Below, in pieces: positions 42,870 to 52,342 of a stretch of 64,000 bases of DNA. Below the pieces are notes generated by a model. That model searched no databases, had not been told where the DNA came from, and saw only the letters and a list, made by a program, of their open reading frames with translations. The position numbers and the translations under genes were made by a program. Source of the DNA: Streptomyces sp. SJL17-4 (GTDB lineage: Bacteria; Actinomycetota; Actinomycetes; Streptomycetales; Streptomycetaceae); the NCBI RefSeq assembly GCF_036826855.1, contig NZ_CP104578.1:7250501-7314500 (forward strand), in the 5' to 3' direction. Every line of letters starts with the position of its first letter. The stretch's first letter is position 1.

Positions 42870-44039
42870 ATGCGTGACGCCGTCATCGTCGAAGCCGTCC
42901 GGACGCCGATAGGAAAGGGCAAGACGGGCGGAGCCCTGTCCCACGTCCACCCCGTCGCCCTGCTCTCCCACACCCTGCGTGCCCTGATCGAGCGCAGCGG
43001 CATCGACCCCGCCCTCGTCGACGACGTGATCGGCGGCACCGTCGACCAGGTCGGGGAGCAGGCCATGAACACCACCCGCTACGCCTGGCTGGGTGCCGGA
43101 TTCCCCGAGTCCGTGCCCGCCACCACCGTCGACCGGCAGTGCGGCTCCTCCCAGCAGGCCGTGCACTTCGCCGCCCAGGGCGTGCTCTCCGGGGCATACG
43201 ACATCGCCGTCGCCTGCGGCGTCGAGTCCATGAGCCGGGTCCCCATGTGGTCCAACGTGCCGCCCGGCGCCGACCCCTTCGGCCCCGGCGTCGCCGAGCG
43301 CTACCCCGAGGGCCTCGTCCCGCAGGGCATCAGCGCCGAACTCATCGCGGCGAAGTGGTCGATCGACCGCGAGGCCATGGACGCGTTCGCCACCGCCTCG
43401 CACACCCGGGCGGCACGCGCGTGGGCCGCCGGACTCTTCGACGCCGAGGTCGCCCCGTACGAGGACGTCCGCCGCGACGAGTCGGTGCGCCCGTCGACCA
43501 CCCCCGAGATCCTCGCCGGGCTCCGGCCCTCCTTCGAGGACCCCGGCTACGCCGAGCGCTTCCCGCAGATCGACTGGTCCGTCACCGCGGGCAACAGCAG
43601 CCCGATCAACGACGGCGCCTCGGCCGTCCTCGTCATGGCCGCCGACACCGCCGAGCGCCTCGGCCTGCGGCCCCTCGCCCGGCTGCACAGCTTCGCCGTC
43701 ACCGGCTCCGACCCGCTGCTGATGCTCACCGGCGTCATCCCCGCCACCGAGAAGGTGCTGCGGCGCTCGGGCCTCTCCCTCGCCGACATCGACCTCTTCG
43801 AGATCAACGAGGCGTTCGCCAGTGTCGTCCTCGCCTGGCAGCAGGAGACCGGCGCCGATCCGGCCAAGGTCAACGTCCACGGCGGCGCGATCGCCCTCGG
43901 ACACCCCCTCGGCGCCAGCGGCACCCGCCTCACCACCACCCTCGTCCACGCACTGCGGGCCCGGGGTGGCCGCTACGGACTCCAGGCCATGTGCGAGGCG
44001 GGCGGCCTGGCCAACGCGATGATCGTCGAGGCGCTCTGA
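42870..44039 (+). CDS. Acetyl-CoA acetyltransferase (thiolase)
   Basis: 389 residues from ATG 42870 (AGGAG seven bases upstream). Catalytic Cys91 in DRQCGSSQQAVHF, the NEAFA box, the histidine in GGAIALGHPLGASGTR and the second Cys in MCEAGGLANAMIVE are all intact. It either condenses two acetyl-CoA or cleaves 3-ketoacyl-CoA in fatty-acid degradation. Control by the divergent HxlR regulator suggests inducible catabolic use. Confidence 0.93.
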   Translation: MRDAVIVEAVRTPIGKGKTGGALSHVHPVALLSHTLRALIERSGIDPALVDDVIGGTVDQVGEQAMNTTRYAWLGAGFPESVPATTVDRQCGSSQQAVHFAAQGVLSGAYDIAVACGVESMSRVPMWSNVPPGADPFGPGVAERYPEGLVPQGISAELIAAKWSIDREAMDAFATASHTRAARAWAAGLFDAEVAPYEDVRRDESVRPSTTPEILAGLRPSFEDPGYAERFPQIDWSVTAGNSSPINDGASAVLVMAADTAERLGLRPLARLHSFAVTGSDPLLMLTGVIPATEKVLRRSGLSLADIDLFEINEAFASVVLAWQQETGADPAKVNVHGGAIALGHPLGASGTRLTTTLVHALRARGGRYGLQAMCEAGGLANAMIVEAL

Positions 44040-44126
44040 CCCCGGCCGCTCTGACCCCGGCCGCTCTGACCCCGGCCGGTCTGTCCCCGGCCGCTCTCAC
44101 CCCGGCCACTCCGACCCCGTCCGCTC
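44032..44126. repeat. Fifteen-base tandem repeat behind the thiolase gene
   Basis: Six imperfect copies of GCTCTGACCCCGGCC start at the thiolase stop codon. Each copy after the first repeats the stop region, a sign of slippage. Confidence 0.65.
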
Positions 44127-44134
44127 GGAAACCC

Positions 44135-44896
44135 CTAGCGGGGGATGCCCACCGTCTCGGGCGTCTGCTCCGGCTCCGGTGCCACGGCCGGAGCCGGGGC
44201 CCGCAGATGGTGCCGCTTGCGCCAGGCGACCACGGCGGCCGCCGAGGCGGACAGCGCGATGAAGCCCGCAGAGACCAGGAACGCCGGGGAGCCGGGCTCG
44301 TCCGCCTGCGCACCCGCCACGACGTACGCCGCCGTGTTGGGCACCGAGCCGAGCCCCGTCGCCACCAGGAACGGCACGTACCCCATCCGGGAGACGGCGG
44401 CACAGTAGTTGGCCGCCGCGAACGGCACCCCAGGAAACAGCCGGATCGCCAGCATCGAACGGAATCCGTGCCGACTGAGCTGCCCGTCCGCCGCCGTCAG
44501 CCAACGGCCCCGCAGCATCGGCCGCAGCGCTTCCTGCCCCAGGAAACGACCGAGGGTGAAGGAGATCCCGGCGCCGAGCACCGTCCCCGCGATCGCCGCC
44601 GTCAGACCGAAGGCCGAGCCGAACAGCGCGCCCGCCGCCAGATTGAGCACCGGACGCGGGACGAACGCCGCCGTGCACACACCGTACGCAAGACCGAAGA
44701 GCATCACCGCGCCCGCGCCGTCCGTCTGCTGCGGCCAGCCCGAGGAGAGCAGCCGCTGCGGCTCGTACAGCACGACGAGGGCCGCCGCGGTGAGCAGCAG
44801 CAGCGCGAGCGCCGAGAGCCGTGCGCGGGGCGCGAGCAGGGCCCGGGAGCAGCGGACGGCGAGAGAGCCCGGCGGCCGGGGCACGGGAGCGAGCAT
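44135..44896 (-). CDS. TVP38/TMEM64 family membrane protein
   Basis: 253 residues. Five to six membrane segments (LSALALLLLTAAALVVLYEP near the start) and the SNARE-associated/VTT core: PRPVLNLAAGALFGSAFGLT, GTVLGAGISFTLGRFLGQEA and RLFPGVPFAAANYCAAVSRM. Related to DedA and probably involved in lipid scrambling or membrane homeostasis. C-terminal tail Pro/Glu-rich. Convergent with the thiolase gene. Confidence 0.87.
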   Translation of the reverse strand: MLAPVPRPPGSLAVRCSRALLAPRARLSALALLLLTAAALVVLYEPQRLLSSGWPQQTDGAGAVMLFGLAYGVCTAAFVPRPVLNLAAGALFGSAFGLTAAIAGTVLGAGISFTLGRFLGQEALRPMLRGRWLTAADGQLSRHGFRSMLAIRLFPGVPFAAANYCAAVSRMGYVPFLVATGLGSVPNTAAYVVAGAQADEPGSPAFLVSAGFIALSASAAAVVAWRKRHHLRAPAPAVAPEPEQTPETVGIPR

Positions 44897-45058
44897 TCGG
44901 GGAGAGTAACGGACGCGTCCGTATGATCGCCGTAATGCGCGTCATGTCCACCCGGGTGGGCAGCCGCTGGGCCCGGCCGGGGTCGGCGGCGTGTCGGGCC
45001 GGCCCGACACGCCGCGCAGGGCAACGGACCCCGCAGCACCCATGACAGGGAGGGCCCC

Positions 45059-45784
45059 ATGAACGAGACCGCGCCGGCGGGCAGCGGCCCGACGGGCATC
45101 CCCGACAGTGCTCTCGCCGACACCGTTCTCGAGCGGCTCACCACGGTCTACCCCGCCGCCGGGAACCCCTTCCGGGCGCAGGAGATGGTCGCGTACATGA
45201 AGGGTGTCGCGCCCTTCCTCGGGCTCCGCACCCCCGAGCGCCGCGCCCTGTCCCGTACCGTCCTCGACGGCACTCCCCACCCCGACGAGCACGACTGCGC
45301 CGCCGTCGCCCTGCGCTGTTTCGCCCTGCCCGAGCGCGAGTACCACTACTTCGCCGTCGACTATCTGCGCCGCCACGTGAAGCGCTGCTCGTCCGGCTTC
45401 CTGCCCGTCGCCCGCCGGCTCGTCACCACCGTCTCCTGGTGGGACACGGTCGACCACCTCGCCGCCCATGTCGTCGGCGGTCTGGTCGCGGCCGATACCG
45501 CCCTCGGGGACCGGATGGACGAGTGGATCGAGGACGAGGACCCGTGGGTGGCCCGGACGGCGATCCTCCACCAGCTCCGCTTCAGGGAAGCCACCGACGC
45601 GGACCGGCTGTTCGCCCACTGTCTGCGCCGCGCCGCCGACACCGACTTCTTCCTCCGCAAGGCCATCGGCTGGAGCCTGCGCGAGTACGCCAAGACGGCC
45701 CCGGCCGAGGTCCGCTCCTTCGTCGCCGCGAACACCACCCGGCTCTCGCCCCTCTCCGTACGCGAGGCCCTCAAGCACCTCTGA
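45059..45784 (+). CDS. AlkD-like DNA alkylation repair protein
   Basis: 241 residues of HEAT-like repeats. AQEMVAYMKGVAPFLGLRTP is the conserved start, WWDTVDHLAAHVVGGLV carries the family's aromatic/Asp pocket, and WVARTAILHQLRFREATDAD and FFLRKAIGWSLREYAKTAP follow. AlkD removes bulky or charged N-alkyl purines without base flipping. The start follows AGGGAGG. The next gene begins 34 bases downstream. Confidence 0.9.
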   Translation: MNETAPAGSGPTGIPDSALADTVLERLTTVYPAAGNPFRAQEMVAYMKGVAPFLGLRTPERRALSRTVLDGTPHPDEHDCAAVALRCFALPEREYHYFAVDYLRRHVKRCSSGFLPVARRLVTTVSWWDTVDHLAAHVVGGLVAADTALGDRMDEWIEDEDPWVARTAILHQLRFREATDADRLFAHCLRRAADTDFFLRKAIGWSLREYAKTAPAEVRSFVAANTTRLSPLSVREALKHL

Positions 45785-45818
45785 CGGCCCAGGCGGTCAC
45801 CACCGGCACAATGAGAGC

Positions 45819-46664
45819 GTGAACGAGCAGATTCCCGTCATCCGTGAGGTCGACCAGGGCACCGCGCGCCTCATGCCCGATGTGGACCGGGAGCGGGCCT
45901 GGCTCCTGACGGTCGACGGCGCACCCCAGTCGTACGTCGACCTCGACGACCCGGCGTACCTGGAGTTCGAGTACGCGCGCCGGCTCGCCCATGTCGTCGA
46001 CGGCGCCGCCGACGACGGCGAACCGCTCGACGTCCTGCACCTCGGCGGCGGGGCGCTCTCCCTGCCCCGCTACGTGGCCGTCACCCGTCCCGGCTCACGC
46101 CAGGACGTGGTCGAGGCCGACCGGGGGCTGCTCGCGCTCGTCGCCGAACACCTACCGCTGCCCGAGGGCTCCGGGATCTCCGTGCACGGCGCGGACGCCC
46201 GGCGCTGGCTCGAGGCCGCGCCCGCCGCCTCGGCGGATCTCGTCGTCGGCGACGTCTTCGGCGGCTCCCGCGTGCCCGCCCACCTCACGTCCGTGGAGTA
46301 CGCGCGCGAGATCCGGCGCGTCCTGCGTCCCGACGGCGTCTACGCCGCCAACCTGGCCGACGGGGCGCCCTTCGCCTTCCTCCGCTCCCAGCTCGCCACC
46401 TTCGCGACCGTCTTCCCCGAGCTCGCGCTGGTCGCCGAACCGGCCGTCCTGCGCGGCCGCCGTTTCGGGAACGCCGTCCTGGTGGCCTCCGGCCGTGAGA
46501 TCGACACCGCCCGCCTCGCCCGCCGGGCGGCGGCGGACGCGTTCCCCGCGCGCGTGGAGCACGGGGACACCCTGAAGCGGTTCACCGGCGCCGCGGAACC
46601 GGTCCTCGACGCCGGGGCCGTACCGTCACCCGTTCCGCCGGAGGGTGCCTTCGGCATCGGCTGA
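45819..46664 (+). CDS. Spermidine synthase-like methyltransferase-fold protein
   Basis: 281 residues from GTG 45819. VDLDDPAYLEFEYARRLAHV, then the SAM-fold glycine motif LHLGGGALSLPRYVAVTRPG, VEADRGLLALVAEHLPL and LVVGDVFGGSRVPAHLTSVE match the large actinobacterial group of fused or truncated spermidine-synthase homologues. Polyamine synthesis is not certain; such proteins are often of unknown substrate. The last 39 bases overlap the end of the convergent MFS gene. Confidence 0.85.
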   Translation: MNEQIPVIREVDQGTARLMPDVDRERAWLLTVDGAPQSYVDLDDPAYLEFEYARRLAHVVDGAADDGEPLDVLHLGGGALSLPRYVAVTRPGSRQDVVEADRGLLALVAEHLPLPEGSGISVHGADARRWLEAAPAASADLVVGDVFGGSRVPAHLTSVEYAREIRRVLRPDGVYAANLADGAPFAFLRSQLATFATVFPELALVAEPAVLRGRRFGNAVLVASGREIDTARLARRAAADAFPARVEHGDTLKRFTGAAEPVLDAGAVPSPVPPEGAFGIG

Positions 46665-48038
46665 GGCTGAGGCGGGGGCCGGGACGGAGGCCGAGGCGGG
46701 GGCCGGGACGGAGGCCGAGGCGGCGGCCGGGACGGAGGCCGGGACGGGGGCCGGGGCCGTGGAGGGGCTCGGGCCCGGGATCTCCTTCGTGTGCGGACGC
46801 CGGGTCAGATTCCGTACGTCCGGCACCAGCAGGACGAGCGCGGTGACCAGCACCATCAGCCCCGCCGCGCCCCACAGCGCCGTGCTCCGGCCGAACGCGG
46901 TCTCCGCCGGGCCCGCGAGTGCCGTCGTCAGCGGCAGCAGGGCCGTCGAACCGAACCAGTCGTAGGCCGACACCCGGGACAGCTTCTCCTCCGGGATCTC
47001 CTGGTGCATCGTCGTCATCCACGAGACGCCGAACACCTCGATGGCCACACCGCTGACGAACATCGCCGCCGTGAGCCCCGCCGCGTCGAGCGGCACGGCG
47101 AGTGCCGCCGACGGCAGCGCGATCGGGAACACGCAGAGCGTGCCGACGAACAGCAGACGGCGCGGCTTCCAGCGGGCCATCAGGAAGGCGCCCGCGAGCG
47201 TGCCCACACCGTACGCGGCGAGCGCGATGCCCCAGGGGCGCGCGCCGCCCAGCTCGGCCTTGGCGACCAGCGGCCCGTACACCGACTCGACGGCCCCGAT
47301 CAGCCCCACCACGACGGAGAACTGGGCGACGATCGACCACAGCCAGGGCCGGCCGATGAACTCCTGCCAGCCCTCCCGCAGATCGGAGAAGAGCCCGCCG
47401 CCGGGTGCGCGCTCGGGGACGCCGCTGACGTCCAGGAAGGCGCGGAGCCCGCCCGCGACCGCGAAGGCGATGGCGTCGATCAGGAGGACCCAGCCGGGTC
47501 CGACGAACGCGACGAGCGCGCCGCCGAGCGCCGCACCGCCGATCGACGCGCCGTGCATGGCCATCCGGTAGACGGCGAAGGCGCGGCTCGCCTGCTCCCC
47601 GGTGACGCTGGACATCAGCATGCCCTCGGCCGCCGGGTTGAAGAAGGCCTGCCCGGTGCCGCAGAGCGCGGTGAGCACCATCATCTGCCAGATCTGGGCC
47701 GTACCCGCGAGCACGAGGGCGGCGAAGACGGCCTGCGAGGCGCAGTTGAGGACGTTCGCGGCGACCATCACCCGGTGCCGGGGCACCCGGTCGGCGACCG
47801 CGCCGCCGATCAGGAGGAAGAGGACCAGCGGCAGGAACCGTGCCATCGCCACGAGTCCCACGTCGCCGGCGTCGCCACCGGTCTCGAACACCGCCCAGGT
47901 CGTGGCGATCAGCGCGCCGTGCGTGCCGAGGTTGGTCACGATGGTGGCGGCGGTGAGGAGGACGTAGTTGCGCCCGGCCCACTCGGGGCGGCGGGAGCCG
48001 AGGGGAGCGCGGTGGGGAGCGGCGGCGGGACTGTTCAC
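46626..48038 (-). CDS. MFS transporter, MFS_3 (enterobactin exporter-like)
   Basis: About 470 residues, 12 membrane helices. GTG 48038 is chosen behind AGGGA; TTG 48074 would add 12 residues. NYVLLTAATIVTNLGTHGAL, GGAVADRVPRHRVMVAANVL (the MFS loop 2-3 motif) and FNPAAEGMLMSSVTGEQASR fit the MFS_3 group of drug or siderophore exporters. The C-terminal 50 residues are Ala/Ser/Pro/Val repeats (ASVPAPASASVPAPASAS) coded by 24-base repeats at 46675-46770, absent in typical relatives. Confidence 0.9.
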   Translation of the reverse strand: MNSPAAAPHRAPLGSRRPEWAGRNYVLLTAATIVTNLGTHGALIATTWAVFETGGDAGDVGLVAMARFLPLVLFLLIGGAVADRVPRHRVMVAANVLNCASQAVFAALVLAGTAQIWQMMVLTALCGTGQAFFNPAAEGMLMSSVTGEQASRAFAVYRMAMHGASIGGAALGGALVAFVGPGWVLLIDAIAFAVAGGLRAFLDVSGVPERAPGGGLFSDLREGWQEFIGRPWLWSIVAQFSVVVGLIGAVESVYGPLVAKAELGGARPWGIALAAYGVGTLAGAFLMARWKPRRLLFVGTLCVFPIALPSAALAVPLDAAGLTAAMFVSGVAIEVFGVSWMTTMHQEIPEEKLSRVSAYDWFGSTALLPLTTALAGPAETAFGRSTALWGAAGLMVLVTALVLLVPDVRNLTRRPHTKEIPGPSPSTAPAPVPASVPAAASASVPAPASASVPAPASASADAEGTLRRNG

Positions 48039-48119
48039 CCCGGGACTATCCCTGCCGGGCCGCTCGTATGCCAACCCGATATCCGGACGGGACGCCCTGG
48101 GGGGCCGGAGAGCGGTACG

Positions 48120-48170
48120 GACGGGTCGACCCCGGCGCGTGGACGGTCCACGCGCCGGGGTCGACCCGTC
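48120..48170 (-). terminator. Twenty-five base perfect stem, nearly loopless
   Basis: 48120-48144 and 48146-48170 are exact reverse complements around one base. It begins 14 bases beyond the stop of the TM-protein gene as read leftward and must form a very stable hairpin or cruciform. Confidence 0.8.
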
Positions 48171-48183
48171 GTATCGGTTCCGG

Positions 48184-49356
48184 TCAGGACGCCGGCGCGA
48201 GCCGGACCGTCGACAGGATCTGCTTGATGGTGGCGTCCGGCAGCTCGTCCTTGACGCCGTCGGCCCCGTAGAGCACCCAGGTCGAGAAGTCGCCCTTGGC
48301 GTTCTTGAAGGTGAAGGCGATCGACTTGCCGTCCGACTCGCACTTGTTGCGCTTCTTGACGCCCGGCGCCGTCGCCATCGCCATGTGGCCGGTGAGGCCG
48401 GACTTCGTCTTGTACGGCACCGGCTTCGTGATCTTGATGGTGCTCTGCGGCATGTGCTGGGCGTAGCCGCCCCACACCCAGGTGCCGGCTTCGCTGCGCG
48501 AGGCGTCCGAGGTGTTCTTGGCGCCCTGGCCGCCCTTGGTGCCGGCGGTGCTCAGGCCCCAGGTCTCCATGGAGCCGTTCTTGTCGGTGTCGTACGTGCA
48601 CCACTCGCTCTTGAGGCGCGTGGGCGACGACATGGTGACGAGCGGGCTGCCGTCGTTCTTCTTCTCGTCCTCGAAGAAGGTGATCATGCCCGGCTTCAGC
48701 ACCTCCCACTCCGGCGGTACGTCGAAGAGGGTGCCGTACTTCGGGTTGTAGACGACCTTCCAGCCGGGGATCGTCGGCTGCTGGGCAGCGCCGTCCCGCG
48801 GGTTGGCGATCCCGGACGGGGTGTCGCTCGGGTCCGTCGAAGGGATCGTCGACGGATCGGCGGACGGGTCCACCGGCGCGGAGGGCGTCGTGCTCGGCTT
48901 CGGGTCGGCGAGCGGCTTCTTGTCGTCGTCCTTGTCGAGAACGAGGAAGCCGGTGACACCGGCCGCGACGACCACGGCGGTCGCCGCGACGATCGCCACG
49001 AGGGTCGTCTTCTTCTTCCCGCCGTCGGGCCCGCCGGGCTGCGCCGGTCCCGGCACCGCGTACTGCTGCTGAACGGTCGGCTGCTGATACGGGTTCGGCT
49101 GGCCGTACCCCGGCTGCTGGCCGTACCCCTGCTGCGGGTACCCGGGCGGTGCGGGCGGCTGCTGCCCGTAGCCGGGCTGCGTCGGCGGCTGCTGCGGATA
49201 GCCGGGCTGTGTCGGCGGCTGCTGCGGGTACCCGGGCTGGGCAGGCGGCTGCTGCTGATACGGGTTCGGCTGCTGGTACCCCGACTGCTGGTAGGGGTTC
49301 TGATTCTGGTCCTGCGGGTTCTGCTCGCCCCCGGGCGGCTGCTGTCCTGGCCACAT
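48184..49356 (-). CDS. Single-pass membrane protein with Pro/Gln/Tyr-rich N-terminus
   Basis: 390 residues from ATG 49356. The first 110 residues are disordered, with repeats such as [20 protein letters not shown] and NPYQQ. One membrane helix follows ([20 protein letters not shown]), then an acidic Thr/Ser/Pro linker. The outer domain (about residues 195-390) has [34 protein letters not shown] and [20 protein letters not shown]. No family name recognised; the layout is common in Streptomyces wall-facing proteins with a cytoplasmic PQ-rich tail. Confidence 0.85.
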   Translation of the reverse strand: MWPGQQPPGGEQNPQDQNQNPYQQSGYQQPNPYQQQPPAQPGYPQQPPTQPGYPQQPPTQPGYGQQPPAPPGYPQQGYGQQPGYGQPNPYQQPTVQQQYAVPGPAQPGGPDGGKKKTTLVAIVAATAVVVAAGVTGFLVLDKDDDKKPLADPKPSTTPSAPVDPSADPSTIPSTDPSDTPSGIANPRDGAAQQPTIPGWKVVYNPKYGTLFDVPPEWEVLKPGMITFFEDEKKNDGSPLVTMSSPTRLKSEWCTYDTDKNGSMETWGLSTAGTKGGQGAKNTSDASRSEAGTWVWGGYAQHMPQSTIKITKPVPYKTKSGLTGHMAMATAPGVKKRNKCESDGKSIAFTFKNAKGDFSTWVLYGADGVKDELPDATIKQILSTVRLAPAS

Positions 49357-49462
49357 GGCCAGTAACCATAGAGGTGCGGAGGCACCTCGACCACGCCCGC
49401 CCCCTTCGGCCGTGGGCACGTGGGGATGGCCAAGCGTGCTACTCGTGGGTAACATCACGGCC

Positions 49463-49918
49463 ATGAGCGCAGACCAGATGACCGTCGGCGAGATGCTCGC
49501 CGCCACAGTGCCCATGGCCGGAACCCTGAACCTGGAGTTCCTGGAGACCACCGCCGAGCGCGCCGTCGTGCGCCTGCCGGACCAGCCCGCCTACCACAAC
49601 CACGTCGGCGGCCCGCACGCCGGAGCGATGTTCACGCTCGCCGAGTCCGCCAGCGGCGCCATCGTGCTCGCCGCGTTCGGCGACCAGCTGAGCCGCGCCG
49701 TCCCGCTCGCCGTCAAGGCCGAGATCGGCTACAAGAAGCTCGCGATGGGCGTCGTCACGGCCACCGCCACCCTGGGCCGCCCGGCCGCCGAGGTCGTCGC
49801 CGAGCTCGACGCCGGAGAGCGGCCGGAGTTCCCGGTGCGGATCGACATCACCCGCGAGGACGGCGCCGTGACCGGCGAGATGACCGTCGTCTGGACCCTG
49901 CGCCCGAACGCCGCCTGA
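49463..49918 (+). CDS. DUF4442/PaaI-like hot-dog thioesterase
   Basis: 151 residues from ATG 49463. Hot-dog fold pattern: [68 protein letters not shown] contains the His/Asn-type active-site loop of PaaI-like thioesterases. It probably hydrolyses an acyl-CoA; the substrate is unknown. It is divergent from the PQ-rich membrane protein gene. Confidence 0.87.
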   Translation: MSADQMTVGEMLAATVPMAGTLNLEFLETTAERAVVRLPDQPAYHNHVGGPHAGAMFTLAESASGAIVLAAFGDQLSRAVPLAVKAEIGYKKLAMGVVTATATLGRPAAEVVAELDAGERPEFPVRIDITREDGAVTGEMTVVWTLRPNAA

Positions 49919-50113
49919 CCGGGAACGTCGCGCACCGCCCCCGTACCCCCTCCCGGGTGCGGGGGCGACCGCGTTCCGGTCGCCGGACGGCGAGGGCCGT
50001 CCACCCCGACCGGGTAGGCTGCCCCGGCGTGCCCGCCGCAGTGCACGCCGGCGCCACGGGCCCCCGACCAGGGGACGGGCGCGGCAGGGCAGTCGAAACG
50101 GGAGGAAGCCGCG

Positions 50114-50773
50114 TTGCACGTCCAGGAGTGGCTGGAGACGATCCCCGCGGTCGCGGTCTACGTCCTCGTCGGGGTGGTGATCGGGCTGGAGAGCCTCGGC
50201 ATCCCGCTGCCCGGCGAGATCGTGCTCGTGAGTTCGGCGCTGCTCGCCTCGCAGCACGGCGACATCAATCCGTGGGTGCTCGGCGCCTGCGCCACCGCCG
50301 GCGCGATCATCGGTGACTCGATCGGTTACGCGATCGGCCGCAGGGGCGGACGGCCGCTGCTCGCTTGGCTGGGGAAGAAGTTCCCCAAGCACTTCAGCGA
50401 GGCCAACATCGGGCTCGCCGAGCGCTCCTTCCAGAAGTGGGGCATGTGGGCGGTGTTCTTCGGCCGCTTCGTCGCCCTGCTCCGCATCTTCGCCGGGCCG
50501 CTCGCGGGCGTCCTGCACATGCCGTACTGGAAGTTCCTGATCGCCAACGTCTTCGGCGGCATCCTGTGGGCCGGCGGCACGACGGCCGTCATCTACTCGG
50601 TCGGCATCGTCGCGGAGGCCTGGCTCAAGCGCTTCTCGTGGCTGGGACTCGTCCTCGCAGTGCTGATCGGCGTCGCCTCGATGCTGATCATCAAGAACCG
50701 CGCCAAGAAGGCGGCGGCGGAGCGGTCCGAGACCCCCGAGCGGGAGCCGGAGCCGGTCGCGGTCGCGGACTGA
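50114..50773 (+). CDS. DedA family membrane protein
   Basis: 219 residues. TTG 50114 lies six bases after GGGAGGAAG; the first later ATG would delete conserved residues. LESLGIPLPGEIVLVSSALL (conserved Glu and PGE), GDSIGYAIGRRGGRPLLAWL and FFGRFVALLRIFAGPLAGVL are DedA hallmarks. Members help flip undecaprenyl phosphate or phospholipids. Acidic C-terminal tail. It is followed by a bidirectional terminator. Confidence 0.92.
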   Translation: MHVQEWLETIPAVAVYVLVGVVIGLESLGIPLPGEIVLVSSALLASQHGDINPWVLGACATAGAIIGDSIGYAIGRRGGRPLLAWLGKKFPKHFSEANIGLAERSFQKWGMWAVFFGRFVALLRIFAGPLAGVLHMPYWKFLIANVFGGILWAGGTTAVIYSVGIVAEAWLKRFSWLGLVLAVLIGVASMLIIKNRAKKAAAERSETPEREPEPVAVAD

Positions 50774-50786
50774 GGTCCGCCCGTAC

Positions 50787-50841
50787 GCGTACGTGGAGGA
50801 GGGCGGCACCCATGACGGGTGCCGCCCTCCTCCGCGTACGT
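50787..50841. terminator. Bidirectional hairpin between dedA and gamma-carbonic anhydrase
   Basis: GGAGGAGGGCGGCACCC at 50795-50811 pairs with GGGTGCCGCCCTCCTCC at 50816-50832; the flanking ACG/TAC bases extend the stem with two mismatches. Confidence 0.75.
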
Positions 50842-50869
50842 CCGGACTCAGCCCCTGGTACGTCCGGGC

Positions 50870-51397
50870 TCAGCCCCCGAAGGCCTCGGCGTGGCCCTTC
50901 GCGAGGTGCAGGTACATCTCCGCGTTCAGCCGGATGCCCGCCTGCTCCTCCTCGGTCAGCGGGCGGCGGACCTTCGCGGGGACGCCCGCGACGAGCGAGC
51001 CCGGCGGGATCTCCATCCCCTGCGGGACGAGCGCCTGCGCGGCGATCAGCGAACCGGCGCCGACCCGCGCGCCGTTGAGGACGGTCGCGCCCATGCCCAC
51101 GAGCACGTCGTCCTCGATGACACAGCCGTGCACGGTCGCGTTGTGGCCGACGGTCACGCGGTCACCGATCGAGACGGGGAAGCCGGGGTCGACGTGGACC
51201 GTGCAGTTGTCCTGGATATTGGAGTCCTCGCCGATCGCGATGGGGCCGCAGTCCGCGCGCAGGACCGCGTGGTACCAGACGCTGGCACGGGCGCCGAGCG
51301 TCACCTCGCCGAGCACCACGGAGGTCGGGGCGGTGAAGGCGGTCGGGTCGATCTGCGGCTCCTTGCCGCCCACACCCTTGATCAACGCCTCTGTCAT
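50870..51397 (-). CDS. Gamma-carbonic anhydrase-like hexapeptide protein
   Basis: 175 residues from ATG 51397, with AGGAG upstream. Left-handed beta-helix repeats start after VVLGEVTLGARASVWYHAVL. ADCGPIAIGEDSNIQDNCTV contains the Arg/Asp/Gln set, and His in CTVHV, GHNATVHGCV supply metal ligands. Gamma-class homologues may be active anhydrases or carnitine-type binders. Convergent with dedA and divergent from the acyltransferase. Confidence 0.92.
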   Translation of the reverse strand: MTEALIKGVGGKEPQIDPTAFTAPTSVVLGEVTLGARASVWYHAVLRADCGPIAIGEDSNIQDNCTVHVDPGFPVSIGDRVTVGHNATVHGCVIEDDVLVGMGATVLNGARVGAGSLIAAQALVPQGMEIPPGSLVAGVPAKVRRPLTEEEQAGIRLNAEMYLHLAKGHAEAFGG

Positions 51398-51528
51398 GGT
51401 TCGCTCCTGATCGTCAGCCGTCATGTCACGCCCGGGGCTGCCCCCGGCCGCAGCCTATGCCGTGCCCATGACGGACATCACAGCGCACCGCACTGATCAG
51501 GCACGACGGTGCCGACTACCGTGTCCGG

Positions 51529-52275
51529 GTGCCCAGGAACAGAAACACGTTCTCATCCCTCGCCGCCTGGCGGCGCCGGATGCTCAACCGTGCCGTGCAG
51601 GGCGGCTGGCGCTGGGTGCAGGAGGCCGGATCCGTCACCGCCGAGCACCCCGGGAAGCTCCGCTTCCGCCGGCTCGGCGCGGGTACCCGGCTCGCCTTCC
51701 CGCAGGGCACGGTCTTCGGCGAGCGGTGGATCGAGATCGGCGAGTGCTGCATCGTCGCCGAGCAGGTCACGCTGACGGCCGGGATGCTGCCGGGCCTCGA
51801 CCTGGGGACCGAGACGGTGCTGACGCTCGGCGACGGCGTCGTCCTCGGCCGGGGCAGCCATGTGATCGCCGACGCGAAGGTGACCATCGGCTCGGACACC
51901 TACTGCGGTCCGTACGTCTACATCACCTCGACCAACCACAGTTACGACGACCCGGAGGAGCCGGTCGGCCGCCAGTGGCCCCGCTCCGAGCCCGTCACGA
52001 TCGGTCCCGGCTGCTGGCTCGGCACGGGCTCCGTGATTCTGCCCGGCGCCCGCCTCGGCCGGAACGTGGTCGTCGCCGCGGGCGCGGTGGTGCGCGGCGA
52101 GGTGCCCGACCACTCGGTGGTCGCGGGCGCCCCGGCCAAGGTCGTCCGCAGCTGGGACAAGGAGCAGGGCTGGCAGCCCCCGCTGCGGACCCCGGCCCCC
52201 GTTCCGATCCCGGACCACGTGACCTCGGAACAGCTCGCGGCGCTCGCGGCGTGGGAGGTCGAGCAGGCGCGCTAG
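51529..52275 (+). CDS. Hexapeptide-repeat acyltransferase
   Basis: 248 residues from GTG 51529. Beta-helix repeats include VVLGRGSHVIADAKVTIGSD, then YCGPYVYITSTNHSYDDPEE with the catalytic His in TSTNHSYDD, and GPGCWLGTGSVILPGARLGR followed by VVAGAPAKVV, the usual C-terminal signature of LbH_MAT_like sugar or lipid O-acetyltransferases. Acetyl acceptor unknown. It stands alone. Confidence 0.9.
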   Translation: MPRNRNTFSSLAAWRRRMLNRAVQGGWRWVQEAGSVTAEHPGKLRFRRLGAGTRLAFPQGTVFGERWIEIGECCIVAEQVTLTAGMLPGLDLGTETVLTLGDGVVLGRGSHVIADAKVTIGSDTYCGPYVYITSTNHSYDDPEEPVGRQWPRSEPVTIGPGCWLGTGSVILPGARLGRNVVVAAGAVVRGEVPDHSVVAGAPAKVVRSWDKEQGWQPPLRTPAPVPIPDHVTSEQLAALAAWEVEQAR

Positions 52276-52342
52276 GGCCGGCTCGTCGCGAACGGCTGCC
52301 GGCCCGTCGGTCGCTGGCCGTCGATTGCCGGCCCGTCGGCTG

